From positions 1 through 11,953 of the forward strand of contig JAPWUY010000013.1 in assembly GCA_028275295.1 (NCBI GenBank): DNA of 11,953 nucleotides. The letters run 5' to 3'. The notes under the pieces were generated by a model. The model searched no databases. It saw only the letters and a list, made by a program, of their open reading frames with translations, and was not told the origin of the DNA. Of the stretch, positions 5,976-11,953 are shown piece after piece (the stretch's first letter is position 1; every line of letters begins with the position of its first letter). The stretch comes from Thermodesulfobacteriota bacterium. GTDB lineage: Bacteria; Desulfobacterota; Desulfocorpusculales; Desulfocorpusculum. The position numbers were made by a program, and so were the translations under genes.

Positions 5976-6057
5976 GGCCCGTAAGTCCCCCGGAAGTGGG
6001 CGAACTGGGGTCTTCTGCCCCCCATCCCCACAAAAGGGGGAAATCTTACCCCTGGCC
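5976..6057 (+). ncRNA. Nested 82-nt imperfect hairpin (candidate structured RNA)
   Basis: Five co-axial stems nest exactly: GGCC 5976-5979 with 6054-6057; GTAAG 5981-5985 with CTTAC 6045-6049; CCCCC 5987-5991 with GGGGG 6036-6040; GTGGG 5996-6000 with CCCAC 6027-6031; TGGGG 6006-6010 with CCCCA 6020-6024. That makes 24 pairs with a symmetric 4x4 purine internal loop (GGAA/AAAA) between the third and fourth stems. The element begins 36 nt after a stop codon. No T tract follows, so it is not a standard terminator. I match it to no known RNA family. The structure is read by eye, and C-rich/G-rich runs allow alternative pairings. Confidence 0.45.
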
Positions 6058-6067
6058 GTGCTCTCCT

Positions 6068-6112
6068 GGGTTCGTCAAAGGTCGGAGCTTCCAATCTGGC
6101 TCATAGGAACCC
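6068..6112 (+). repeat. Two-tier stem-loop, GGGTTC/GAACCC
   Basis: GGGTTC (6068-6073) pairs exactly with GAACCC (6107-6112); inside, GAGC (6085-6088) pairs with GCTC (6099-6102). It follows the 82-nt hairpin by 10 nt, as if part of the same folded RNA. Confidence 0.4.
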
Positions 6113-6114
6113 CT

Positions 6115-6131
6115 GGGAAGGCAACTTTCCC
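6115..6131 (+). repeat. Short hairpin with GCAA tetraloop
   Basis: GGGAA (6115-6119) pairs with TTCCC (6127-6131); G6120-C6125 closes loop GCAA, a GNRA-type tetraloop, with T6126 bulged. Its 3' half, GGCAACT followed by CCCCTTG, resembles the hairpin at 5599-5614. Confidence 0.35.
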
Positions 6132-6207
6132 CTTGTCCTGATACAGTGTTTCCTTCCATTGTCGAGGAGTCTTGTGCGGCCAGTCGGTTTGTGATACATG
6201 GGACATA

Positions 6208-6235
6208 GCTTCCGGGAAGCCTCCCTCAGGAGGGA
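6208..6235 (+). promoter_or_regulatory. Tandem hairpins, the second masking the Shine-Dalgarno of the TIGR04076 gene
   Basis: GCTTCC (6208-6213) and GGAAGC (6215-6220) form a 13-nt palindrome with one central base. Directly after, TCCCT (6222-6226) pairs with AGGGA (6231-6235) around loop CAGG; the alternative CCTCC (6220-6224) with GGAGG (6229-6233) is equally good. In either fold the SD AGGAGGG, 5 nt before ATG 6240, is largely paired. This would lower translation unless opened by heat, a ligand, a protein or a translating ribosome. Confidence 0.5.
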
Positions 6236-6239
6236 CGAT

Positions 6240-6539
6240 ATGAGCAAGGAAGATAAAGGGAGCCAAACTGGGGAATTCGATATATTGGTCAGGGTAATAA
6301 GCCAGAAGGGGATCTGCGCTGCGGGCCACAAGGTGGGGGATGAGGTCCTCTTCGATGGGATGAGTGTCCAAGGAAGGATATGTATGAGCGCCCTTTACAG
6401 TATGCTGCCAAAGGTCTTTGCCATGAGATATGGTGCCCACTTCCCCTGGCTCGAAGACCCGGATGTGGCCACCCATGCTTGTCCCGACGCCCAGAACCCT
6501 GTGGTCTTCGAGATAAGGAGGCTGAGGCCGACTGGCTGA
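6240..6539 (+). CDS. TIGR04076 family protein
   Basis: 99 residues. The family signature is clear: a strand-rich start DILVRVISQKGICAAGHKVG, then GRICMSALYSMLPKVFAMRYG, then FPWLEDPDVATHACPDAQNP ending in VVFEIRRL. Cys26, His30, Cys48 and Cys81 are in places where the family keeps cysteines, suggesting metal or redox chemistry, though the function of TIGR04076 is unknown. Family members occur widely in anaerobic bacteria and archaea. The start at 6240 has an excellent SD (AGGAGGG, 5 nt spacing); an upstream in-frame ATG at 6198 lacks one and lies in the structured leader. The first 11 residues are polar and probably flexible. The gene is followed after 23 nt by a small unknown gene and then a DUF151 gene, with which it probably forms an operon. 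Confidence 0.9.
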   Translation: MSKEDKGSQTGEFDILVRVISQKGICAAGHKVGDEVLFDGMSVQGRICMSALYSMLPKVFAMRYGAHFPWLEDPDVATHACPDAQNPVVFEIRRLRPTG

Positions 6540-6562
6540 GCCCATTGGGAAAGGAGAGAAAA

Positions 6563-6865
6563 ATGCAGAGGACTGCCATGGCAGAAGAGGCCTGGTGGCT
6601 CCACAGGGAAAGGAGACTCAGGCTCGAGAGCCTGAAATTGGAGCTCACAAGCGGGGAGGCCGAGGAGGTATTGGTACACGCAGTGGGGACCATTCAAGGG
6701 AGAATAACGGGAATGGATCCTGGGGAGAGGGGCATCGAATTCCAATTCCAGTTGGATGGCAAGAAATTCAGGATATTGGATGCCGAGGTCTTCGACATCG
6801 AATACCTGCCCACAGGCAGCTCGGTCGTGCACTTGACAGGAAAACTGGAGCCCGTGGACGACTGA
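6563..6865 (+). CDS. Hypothetical protein, 100 aa
   Basis: The start at ATG 6563 has AAGGAG (6551-6556) 6 nt upstream; ATG 6578 is an in-frame alternative. The product begins with a charged helix (EEAWWLHRERRLRLESLKLE) and continues with what look like alternating short beta strands (VLVHAVGTIQGRITGM, GIEFQFQLDGKKFRIL, SSVVHLTGKLEP), suggesting a small beta-rich fold. There are no cysteines, no signal peptide and no membrane segment. I do not recognise a family. It lies between the TIGR04076 and DUF151 genes (gaps of 23 and 33 nt), same strand, with codon use like its neighbours, so it is probably real and co-transcribed. Confidence 0.75.
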   Translation: MQRTAMAEEAWWLHRERRLRLESLKLELTSGEAEEVLVHAVGTIQGRITGMDPGERGIEFQFQLDGKKFRILDAEVFDIEYLPTGSSVVHLTGKLEPVDD

Positions 6866-6898
6866 GCCAGCCACCAAGGCAGTCGGAGAGGGAAAACC

Positions 6899-7339
6899 AT
6901 GATCGAGGTACATGTGGACAGAGTTGGTTTCATTCCCGAAAGTGGCTCCATGAGCGTGTTCCTCAAGGACCCAGCCAAGGGAAGATTCCTCATAATACAG
7001 GTGGGAGTCTTCGAGGGAACAGCCATTATCCAGGGCATGAACAAAATACCCACGAGGAGGCCCCTCAGCCATGACCTCCTTGTGAGCCTCATAAGGCATT
7101 TGGGGGGAGAGATCCAGTACCTTGTGATCCACGATCTCGTGGAGAACACTTACTACGGCCAGATAAAGCTCTTGAGAAAGGGGAGGGAGATAGGGGTGGA
7201 CACCAGGCCAAGCGACGGCATAGCCCTCTGTGTGAGGGTCGGTGCGCCCATTTTCGTGGACGAGAGGCTCTCGGAGCACTTCATAGACGAGATGGATCTC
7301 CTCATGGCCATGACCCCCGGAGACGAGACCGTCCACTGA
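6899..7339 (+). CDS. DUF151 / bifunctional nuclease (BFN) domain protein
   Basis: 146 residues, the usual size for a single-domain DUF151 (BFN, PF02577) protein. It begins IEVHVDRVGFIPESG, has the helix RRPLSHDLLVSLIRHLGGEI, the pair YLVIHDLVENTYYGQIKLL, and the hallmark RPSDGIALCVRVGAPIFV with RPSDGIAL at residues 103-110, then the helical tail. A plant member (BBD1) has been reported to have RNase and DNase activity; bacterial members are mostly uncharacterised and a Thermotoga structure is known. The start at 6899 follows a purine-rich GGAGAGGG. It is the last gene of a three-gene group with TIGR04076 and the 100-aa protein. The family call is firm; nuclease activity here is not shown. Confidence 0.92.
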   Translation: MIEVHVDRVGFIPESGSMSVFLKDPAKGRFLIIQVGVFEGTAIIQGMNKIPTRRPLSHDLLVSLIRHLGGEIQYLVIHDLVENTYYGQIKLLRKGREIGVDTRPSDGIALCVRVGAPIFVDERLSEHFIDEMDLLMAMTPGDETVH

Positions 7340-7420
7340 AAAAGGCCCGGATGTCGTCCCGATCTCTGAATCAAAGGAACGCGCCCTCCCGAAGATCCCC
7401 CAAAGGCGGCTTTCATCGTT

Positions 7421-7447
7421 TCTCTGCCTTCCTAGGCGACTCAGAGA
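7421..7447 (+). promoter_or_regulatory. Bulged 9-bp hairpin upstream of the Lon-type protease gene
   Basis: TCTCT (7421-7425) pairs with AGAGA (7443-7447), continuing directly as GCCT (7426-7429) with AGGC (7434-7437) around loop TCCT, with a 5-nt bulge 7438-7442. It ends 5 nt before the AAAGGAG ribosome binding site. It may affect translation of the protease. No T tract follows, so it is not a clear terminator. Confidence 0.4.
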
Positions 7448-7452
7448 GCTGA

Positions 7453-7458
7453 AAGGAG
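7453..7458 (+). promoter_or_regulatory. Ribosome binding site favouring the second of two ATGs
   Basis: AAGGAG abuts ATG 7459 with no spacer but lies 6 nt before the in-frame ATG 7465. Standard spacing therefore favours 7465; the difference is two residues. Confidence 0.6.
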
Positions 7459-7464
7459 ATGGCG

Positions 7465-9888
7465 ATGGAGCTCAAGAGGAAACTCGAAATCCCCAGAATC
7501 GACCCCAAGGAGTTGAGGTGGGAGTGTGACCCCGAGTGCATAGGTTTTCTCACCACGGACGAGGTAGTGGCCACAAGGGAGATAGTGGGACAGGAAAGGG
7601 GTGTAGAGGCCCTCAGGGTGGGACTCGAGATAGAAGGGGAAGGTTACAACATATATGTCTGCGGAGCAGCCGGAACAGGAAGGAGCACGGCTGTAAGGAG
7701 GCTTCTCGAGGAGCTTTCCAGGGAGAGGCCGACCCCGGACGATATCTGCTACGTCAACAATTTCAAGGATCCCGACAGTCCCAAGGTCCTTTACCTCCCC
7801 CCCGGTGAAGGGGCTTGGTTCAAGGAGGAGATGCACAGGGTCATAGAGGCACTCAGGACAAAGGTGCCCAAAGTCTTCGAATCCGATGTCTACCAAGAGC
7901 GTAGAAAGACCATAGTGGACAGGGTGAGGGGGCAGGAGAAGTCCCTTTACAAGGAGTTCGAGAAGAAAATAGCGGGCGAAGGCTTCAGCATGGTTGTGAT
8001 CCCCATGGGCCCAGTTTCGAGGACTGAACTTCTGCCCGTGATAGAAGGCCAACCCGTGGCATGGGAACAGCTGGAGGCCCAGGTGGAGGGGGGCCAATTC
8101 CCGCAAGAGACCCTGGATAGCCTCAGAACCCGCTACGAGGAGCTCATGCACGAGATGCAGGAGAGGATCCTGAAAGTGAGGGATTTGGAGCAGGAGCTCC
8201 AGGAGAAGATAAGGACATTGGACAGGGAGATGGTGGGTCCCGTCGTGGCGGAGGAGATGGGGGTTCTCCGCTCAAGGATCAAAAGGCCAAAGGCTCTCGC
8301 TTACCTGGAGGAGGCCCAGCAGTACATGCTGGATCATCTGGACATGTTCAGGCCCACTCAGGAAGGCCCTCCCCAGGCCCTTTTGGGCCAGGATCCCTTT
8401 TCCGCATTCACTGTGAACCTGGTCGTGGACAACTCCGAGACCAAGGGGGCTCCTGTCATCTTCGAGAGCTACCCCACGTATCGCAATCTCTTCGGGAGCA
8501 TAGAGAGGGTTTTCGACCCAAGGGGTGGGGTATGGAGAACGGACTTCACCAAGATAAAGGCTGGCTCATTCATAAAGGCCAATGGGGGATACCTCATAAT
8601 TCAGGCTCTAGATGCCCTGGTGGAGCCAGGGGTCTGGCCAGCTCTGAAGAAGAGCATAAAACACGGGGAGGTGGAGATACAGAGCTTCGATCCCTTCGCC
8701 TTTTTCTCGGCCGGTTCCCTCAAGCCAGAGCCAGTGGAGGTGAAGGTGAAGGTCATAATGATAGGGGATTCGGAAATCTACTATCTTCTTTTCCAAAGGG
8801 ACGATGATTTCAAGAAGGTCTTCAAGGTGAAGGCGGACTTCGACACTGTTATGAAGAATAACGAGGGGGCTGTGAGGCGGTATGCCGAATTCACCAGAAA
8901 GATAGTGGAGAAGGAAGATCTCCCAGCCTTTCACAAGGAGGCAGTCGCTGCCATTGTGGAATACGGGGTGCGGCTTGCTGGGAGGAAAAATCGTATAAGC
9001 ACCCGCTTTCACCAAGTGGCCGACATAATAAGGGAGGCCGCTTACTGGGCCAAGAAAGAGGGGTCTCAACTCGTCATGCGGAAACATGTGGAAGATGCGG
9101 TGCAGAGGAGACACTGGAGATTCAACCTCGTGGAAGAGAAGATCAGGGAGATGATAACAGAGGGGACCATCCTCATAGATACAGAGGGGTGGAAGGTGGG
9201 AGTGGTCAACGGGCTTTCGGTCCATGACATCGGGGACATCTCCTTTGGAAGGCCTTCCAGAATAACTGCCCAGACCTCAATGGGCAAGGAGGGGATAATA
9301 AACATAGAGAGGGAAAGCGAGTTGGGAGGCCCGATACACAACAAAGGTGTCCAGATCCTAGCTGGGTATATCAGGGGCAAGTATGCCCAGGACAAGCCCT
9401 TGAGCGTGAGTGCCAGCATATGCTTCGAGCAATCCTATAGCGGGGTCGAGGGAGATAGTGCATCCTCCACGGAGCTCTATGCAATTTTGTCGAGCCTCTC
9501 GGGGCTTCCCATAAGGCAGGACATAGCTGTCACGGGTTCCGTGAACCAGAAGGGCGAGGTTCAACCCATTGGAGGAGTGAACGAGAAGATCGAGGGCTTC
9601 TTCGATGTATGCCGAATAAAAGGCTTGACGGGAACCCAAGGCGTCATGATCCCTGCACAGAATGTGGGGGATCTCATGCTCAGGAAGGATGTGGTGGAGG
9701 CCGTCGAGAAGGGGCAATTCTCCATAATCCCCGTGAGGACAGTGGATGAGGGAATCGAGATCCTCACCGGCGTGGAAGCTGGCCAGAGGGGGCCAGATGG
9801 AAAGTTCCCTCCAGGGACGGTGAATTTCCTGGTGGACAAGAGATTGAGGGAGATGGCCGAGGGAATGAGAGAATTCGCCCGGACATAA
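7465..9888 (+). CDS. ATP-dependent Lon-type protease (AAA_32 + Lon_C)
   Basis: 807 residues, soluble. This is the bacterial Lon-related family in which an AAA_32 ATPase is fused to a Lon proteolytic domain, distinct from classical LonA. The Walker A loop GAAGTGRST is at residues 67-75 with Arg in place of Lys, which I recall as common in this family. A charged coiled-coil-like insert runs about 218-255 (RYEELMHEMQERI, DLEQELQEKI). The GGYLIIQALDAL segment (374-385), IGDSEIYYLLFQRDDDFKKV and NRISTRFHQVADIIREAA are AAA_32 landmarks. The Lon_C domain spans about 560-770, with catalytic Ser665 (GDSASS) and Lys708 (GGVNEKIEGFF). It degrades damaged or regulatory proteins in the cytosol. It is followed after 16 nt by a CBS-pair gene. 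All catalytic residues are present. Confidence 0.95.
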   Translation: MELKRKLEIPRIDPKELRWECDPECIGFLTTDEVVATREIVGQERGVEALRVGLEIEGEGYNIYVCGAAGTGRSTAVRRLLEELSRERPTPDDICYVNNFKDPDSPKVLYLPPGEGAWFKEEMHRVIEALRTKVPKVFESDVYQERRKTIVDRVRGQEKSLYKEFEKKIAGEGFSMVVIPMGPVSRTELLPVIEGQPVAWEQLEAQVEGGQFPQETLDSLRTRYEELMHEMQERILKVRDLEQELQEKIRTLDREMVGPVVAEEMGVLRSRIKRPKALAYLEEAQQYMLDHLDMFRPTQEGPPQALLGQDPFSAFTVNLVVDNSETKGAPVIFESYPTYRNLFGSIERVFDPRGGVWRTDFTKIKAGSFIKANGGYLIIQALDALVEPGVWPALKKSIKHGEVEIQSFDPFAFFSAGSLKPEPVEVKVKVIMIGDSEIYYLLFQRDDDFKKVFKVKADFDTVMKNNEGAVRRYAEFTRKIVEKEDLPAFHKEAVAAIVEYGVRLAGRKNRISTRFHQVADIIREAAYWAKKEGSQLVMRKHVEDAVQRRHWRFNLVEEKIREMITEGTILIDTEGWKVGVVNGLSVHDIGDISFGRPSRITAQTSMGKEGIINIERESELGGPIHNKGVQILAGYIRGKYAQDKPLSVSASICFEQSYSGVEGDSASSTELYAILSSLSGLPIRQDIAVTGSVNQKGEVQPIGGVNEKIEGFFDVCRIKGLTGTQGVMIPAQNVGDLMLRKDVVEAVEKGQFSIIPVRTVDEGIEILTGVEAGQRGPDGKFPPGTVNFLVDKRLREMAEGMREFART

Positions 9889-9904
9889 GGGGGAGGGGAG
9901 CGCC

Positions 9905-10318
9905 ATGCACAGATTCGTGTTCATGAAGGTGCGCGATGCCATGACCCACGAGGTCAAGACAGTATCTCCGGACACAAGCGCTGGGGAGCTCAGGGAGCTT
10001 TTCGAGAGATACGATTACAATTGCTTCCCTGTCATGGAGGATGACAAACTCGTTGGAGTGGTGACCAAATTCGATTTCCTCAAGACCCTCGTCTTTCACC
10101 CAACCACGATGGTGCCGGCTTACGAGGACCTCATGAAAAAGAAGGTCTCAGAGTTCATGACGAGGACACCTTTCTACGTGTTCCCCGACCAGCCACTGAC
10201 GAGGGTGCTACAGCTCATGATAGAGACGAGGAAAAACAGCTTTCCGGTCCTCGATGAGAGGGGACACCTCGTGGGCATCATCACTTACTCGGACCTCTTG
10301 AGGCAAGTGGGAAAGTAG
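9905..10318 (+). CDS. Stand-alone CBS-pair protein
   Basis: 137 residues made almost wholly of two CBS domains: about 8-60 (VRDAMTHEVKTVSPDTSAGE to GVVTKFDFLKTL) and about 80-135 (VSEFMTRTPFYVFPDQPLTR to GIITYSDLLRQV). Such pairs form a Bateman module that binds adenine nucleotides and signals energy state. No effector domain is attached, so it probably acts on a partner. The start at 9905 has a GGGGAGGGGAG ribosome binding region; ATG 9923 is an in-frame alternative. It lies 16 nt after the Lon-type protease gene, which suggests co-transcription; regulation of the ATP-dependent protease is possible but only inferred. It differs in architecture from the CBS-CBS-ACT protein at 3795. Confidence 0.9.
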   Translation: MHRFVFMKVRDAMTHEVKTVSPDTSAGELRELFERYDYNCFPVMEDDKLVGVVTKFDFLKTLVFHPTTMVPAYEDLMKKKVSEFMTRTPFYVFPDQPLTRVLQLMIETRKNSFPVLDERGHLVGIITYSDLLRQVGK

Positions 10319-10346
10319 CCAGTGAGAATTGGGCCATTGATGGAGG

Positions 10347-10362
10347 TCCTTCGGGGGAAGGA
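10347..10362 (+). repeat. 6-bp stem-loop after the CBS-pair gene
   Basis: TCCTTC (10347-10352) pairs exactly with GAAGGA (10357-10362) around loop GGGG, 29 nt after the stop. Only purines follow, so it is not a classical terminator; it might be a processing or pause site between this gene and pepA. Confidence 0.4.
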
Positions 10363-10386
10363 AGGGGGAGTGGATCGGGGTTCACT

Positions 10387-10400
10387 CTCGAGGCCTCGAG
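10387..10400 (+). promoter_or_regulatory. 14-nt perfect palindrome upstream of pepA, operator-like
   Basis: CTCGAGGCCTCGAG is a perfect inverted repeat with no spacer, 31 nt before the pepA ATG. Symmetry suits a dimeric DNA-binding protein. TCGAGG-G-CCTCGA at 5287-5299 has the same arms plus one central base. CTCGAG is frequent in this DNA, so chance is possible. Confidence 0.35.
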
Positions 10401-10430
10401 GCGAAAAGGGAGACAGAGAAGGAGGACGGG

Positions 10431-11927
10431 ATGAGGATAAGGGTATCGGGACAGGCACTGGGATCGTACAGGGGACCTCTTCTCGCAGCCGGATTGTTCG
10501 AGGGGCAAAAGCTCGAGGAGAGCCCTCTCAACGAGCTGGATCTGGCTTCGGGAGGATGGCTCAAAAGGCTCCTTGCGGCAGGCGACTTTCGGGGAAAAAA
10601 GGACGAGGTCCTGGTTCAGAGGACCATGGGGGCCCTTCCTTTTCACAGGCTGATGCTCGTGGGGCTGGGAAAGAGGGAGAAGTTCAAGGTGGACACATGG
10701 AGAGGGGCCCTCAGCACTGTTGCTAGAAGGTGCCGAGAGATGAGGCTCGAGGAGTTCGCTGTGGCCATGAATTTCCCAGAGGAGAAAGGCATGGAGAGGG
10801 AGACCATGGCTTGGGCCTCCGCGGAGGGGATCCTGCTCGGGCTTTACAGGTTCAAGGGATTCAAGAGCAAGGAGGAGGAAGAGCTCAGGGATCCGGCTGA
10901 AGCCGTACTGCTTTTCAGGGGAAGGGCCAGTGGAAAGCTGGAGAAAGCCGTGAGAGAAGCTCAAATCGTATGCGAGGCGGTATCCTGGGTGAGGGACCTT
11001 GTGGCGATGCCATCCAACAAGCTGACCCCCCAGATCCTGGCTGATGAGGCCCTCAGGATGTGCAGGGCAAAGGGCCTCAGATGCAGGGTGCTGGACGAGA
11101 GGGAGATGAAGGCCCTGGGCATGGGGGCCCTCCTCGGGGTGGCCTCTGGAAGCAAGGAGCCTCCTAGGCTGATAGTCGTGGAGCACGGAAAACCATCCAG
11201 GCTCACCCCCACAATAGCCCTAGTGGGAAAGGGGATCACCTTCGACAGTGGCGGCATCAGTCTCAAACCAGCGGAAAAGATGGATCAGATGAAAGACGAT
11301 ATGGCAGGCGGGGCAGCTGTCCTCGGGACTCTCAGGGCGGCATCCGAGCTAGGTCTCCCCCTGCATCTAGTAGGTGTCGTCCCGGCCACGGAAAATCTTC
11401 CATCTGGTTCGGCCTACAAGCCAGGAGATGTGCTCACCACCATGTCGGGCCAGACCATAGAGGTCTCCAATACCGATGCCGAGGGAAGATTGATCCTGGC
11501 AGACGCCATAGCCTTCGCGCTGCGCTACAAGCCAAAGGTGTTGATAGATGTGGCCACCCTCACGGGAGCCTGTATAGTGGCCTTGGGAGACTCCATAGCT
11601 GGCATCATGGGTAACGACCCGAGACTTCTGGAAAAGCTCCGGGAGGCTGGCGAAAAGACAGGGGAGGAGGTTTGGCCCCTTCCCTTGAAAGAGGAATACG
11701 AGGAACTCATAAAGAGCGAAGTTGCGGATGTGAAGAACGCGGGTGGTAGAGAAGCTGGGGCGATTCAAGGGGGATTGTTCCTCAAGAGATTCGTCGGGGA
11801 CACCCCATGGGTCCACTTGGACATAGCTGGTCCGGTTTGGACGGAAAAGGAAAGGCCCTATAGGCCCAAAGGCCCAACTGGCTTTGGGGTGAGACTCCTA
11901 GTGGAATTTTTGCGAAATTATGGGTGA
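10431..11927 (+). CDS. pepA: Leucyl aminopeptidase, M17 family (PepA)
   Basis: 498 residues, normal for the hexameric M17 aminopeptidases that remove N-terminal residues from peptides using two metal ions (Mn or Zn). The N-terminal regulatory domain covers about 1-170 and the catalytic domain 175-498. The metal ligands are all present and sit at a constant offset of three from E. coli PepA: Lys267 and Asp272 (VGKGITFDSGGISLKP), Asp290, Asp349 and Glu351; the catalytic Lys279 and Arg353 (NTDAEGRLIL) are also present. The SD AAGGAGG ends 5 nt before ATG 10431, which fixes the start. The enzyme is cytosolic and would finish degradation of peptides released by the Lon-type protease encoded upstream. 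E. coli PepA also binds DNA in Xer recombination; whether this one does cannot be judged. Confidence 0.96.
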   Translation: MRIRVSGQALGSYRGPLLAAGLFEGQKLEESPLNELDLASGGWLKRLLAAGDFRGKKDEVLVQRTMGALPFHRLMLVGLGKREKFKVDTWRGALSTVARRCREMRLEEFAVAMNFPEEKGMERETMAWASAEGILLGLYRFKGFKSKEEEELRDPAEAVLLFRGRASGKLEKAVREAQIVCEAVSWVRDLVAMPSNKLTPQILADEALRMCRAKGLRCRVLDEREMKALGMGALLGVASGSKEPPRLIVVEHGKPSRLTPTIALVGKGITFDSGGISLKPAEKMDQMKDDMAGGAAVLGTLRAASELGLPLHLVGVVPATENLPSGSAYKPGDVLTTMSGQTIEVSNTDAEGRLILADAIAFALRYKPKVLIDVATLTGACIVALGDSIAGIMGNDPRLLEKLREAGEKTGEEVWPLPLKEEYEELIKSEVADVKNAGGREAGAIQGGLFLKRFVGDTPWVHLDIAGPVWTEKERPYRPKGPTGFGVRLLVEFLRNYG

Positions 11928-11953
11928 TGGAGAAGGGGCCAAATCCGGCTCCC
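11927..11953 (+). CDS. Possible start of a further gene, cut by window end
   Basis: An ATG at 11927 overlaps the last base of the pepA stop (TGATG), a common coupling arrangement, and the frame stays open to the window edge (MEKGPNPAP). There is no strong ribosome binding site. Nine codons are too few to judge. Confidence 0.25.

Larger units (their letters stand above)
5941..6239 (+). other. About 300-nt structured non-coding region, candidate RNA leader
   Basis: No gene is visible between 5941 and 6239. In its place are five inverted repeats in series on the transcribed strand: an 82-nt nested hairpin (5976-6057), a two-tier stem (6068-6112), a short hairpin closed by a GCAA tetraloop (6115-6131), a near-perfect palindrome (6208-6220) and a hairpin covering the SD (6222-6235). 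The stretch 6132-6207 lacks strong pairing and includes TGATACA twice (6139-6145, 6192-6198), possibly -10-like, without a good -35 box. It could be the 5' leader of the TIGR04076 gene, a stand-alone RNA, or both. Confidence 0.5.

Noticed and set aside
6172..6199. Promoter-like TTGTGC ... TGTGATACAT before the TIGR04076 gene
   Set aside because: Spacing is about 15 nt and the -10 hexamer matches consensus at only half its positions; not good enough to annotate.
6395..7336. 313-codon open frame on the minus strand across the TIGR04076, hypothetical and DUF151 genes
   Set aside because: Two of the + strand genes are firm family members; the antisense protein resembles nothing and simply mirrors codon bias.

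Overview
The window carries a run of protein genes that all read on the + strand. I see no convincing minus-strand gene, no tRNA or rRNA, no CRISPR array and no insertion sequence. Strong GGAGG-type ribosome binding sites and the bacterial AAA_32 type of Lon protease point to a bacterium. Heavy use of AGG for Arg and ATA for Ile, purine-rich coding strands and tight gene packing suggest a thermophile. Oxygen-sensitive-type chemistry (a UbiX homologue beside a phenylacetate-CoA-ligase-like enzyme) fits an anaerobe, perhaps Desulfobacterota or a related lineage. That assignment is inference only.

Region 1 (1-5061) looks like one operon. It holds the C-terminal three quarters of a UPF0261 (Tm-1-like) protein, a PaaK-like adenylate-forming CoA ligase, a 66-residue helical protein of unknown family, a second complete UPF0261 protein, a CBS-CBS-ACT (AcuB-like) protein and a UbiX-family flavin prenyltransferase. 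Spacings are very short (1-nt gaps, ATGA overlap) except for 95 nt before the ligase, which holds an 8-bp stem-loop. The set suggests a pathway that activates an aromatic or other carboxylic acid and may use prenyl-FMN-dependent (de)carboxylation. No UbiD-type enzyme lies in the window.

Region 2 (5062-7339) is a set of small genes separated by unusually long, strongly structured non-coding stretches: about 570 nt of stem-loops, a four-cysteine 101-residue protein, about 300 nt with a nested 82-nt hairpin and an SD-masking hairpin, a TIGR04076 protein, an unrecognised 100-residue protein and a DUF151 (bifunctional nuclease family) protein.

Region 3 (7340-11953) is a proteolysis group: an AAA_32/Lon_C ATP-dependent protease, a stand-alone CBS pair, and an M17 leucyl aminopeptidase (PepA) with every expected metal ligand. 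These would act in series, Lon cutting proteins to peptides and PepA trimming peptides to amino acids. A possible new gene begins at the last bases in a TGATG overlap with pepA.

The points most worth follow-up are the double-UPF0261/ligase/UbiX operon with its small helical protein, and the structured RNA-like leader between 5941 and 6239.
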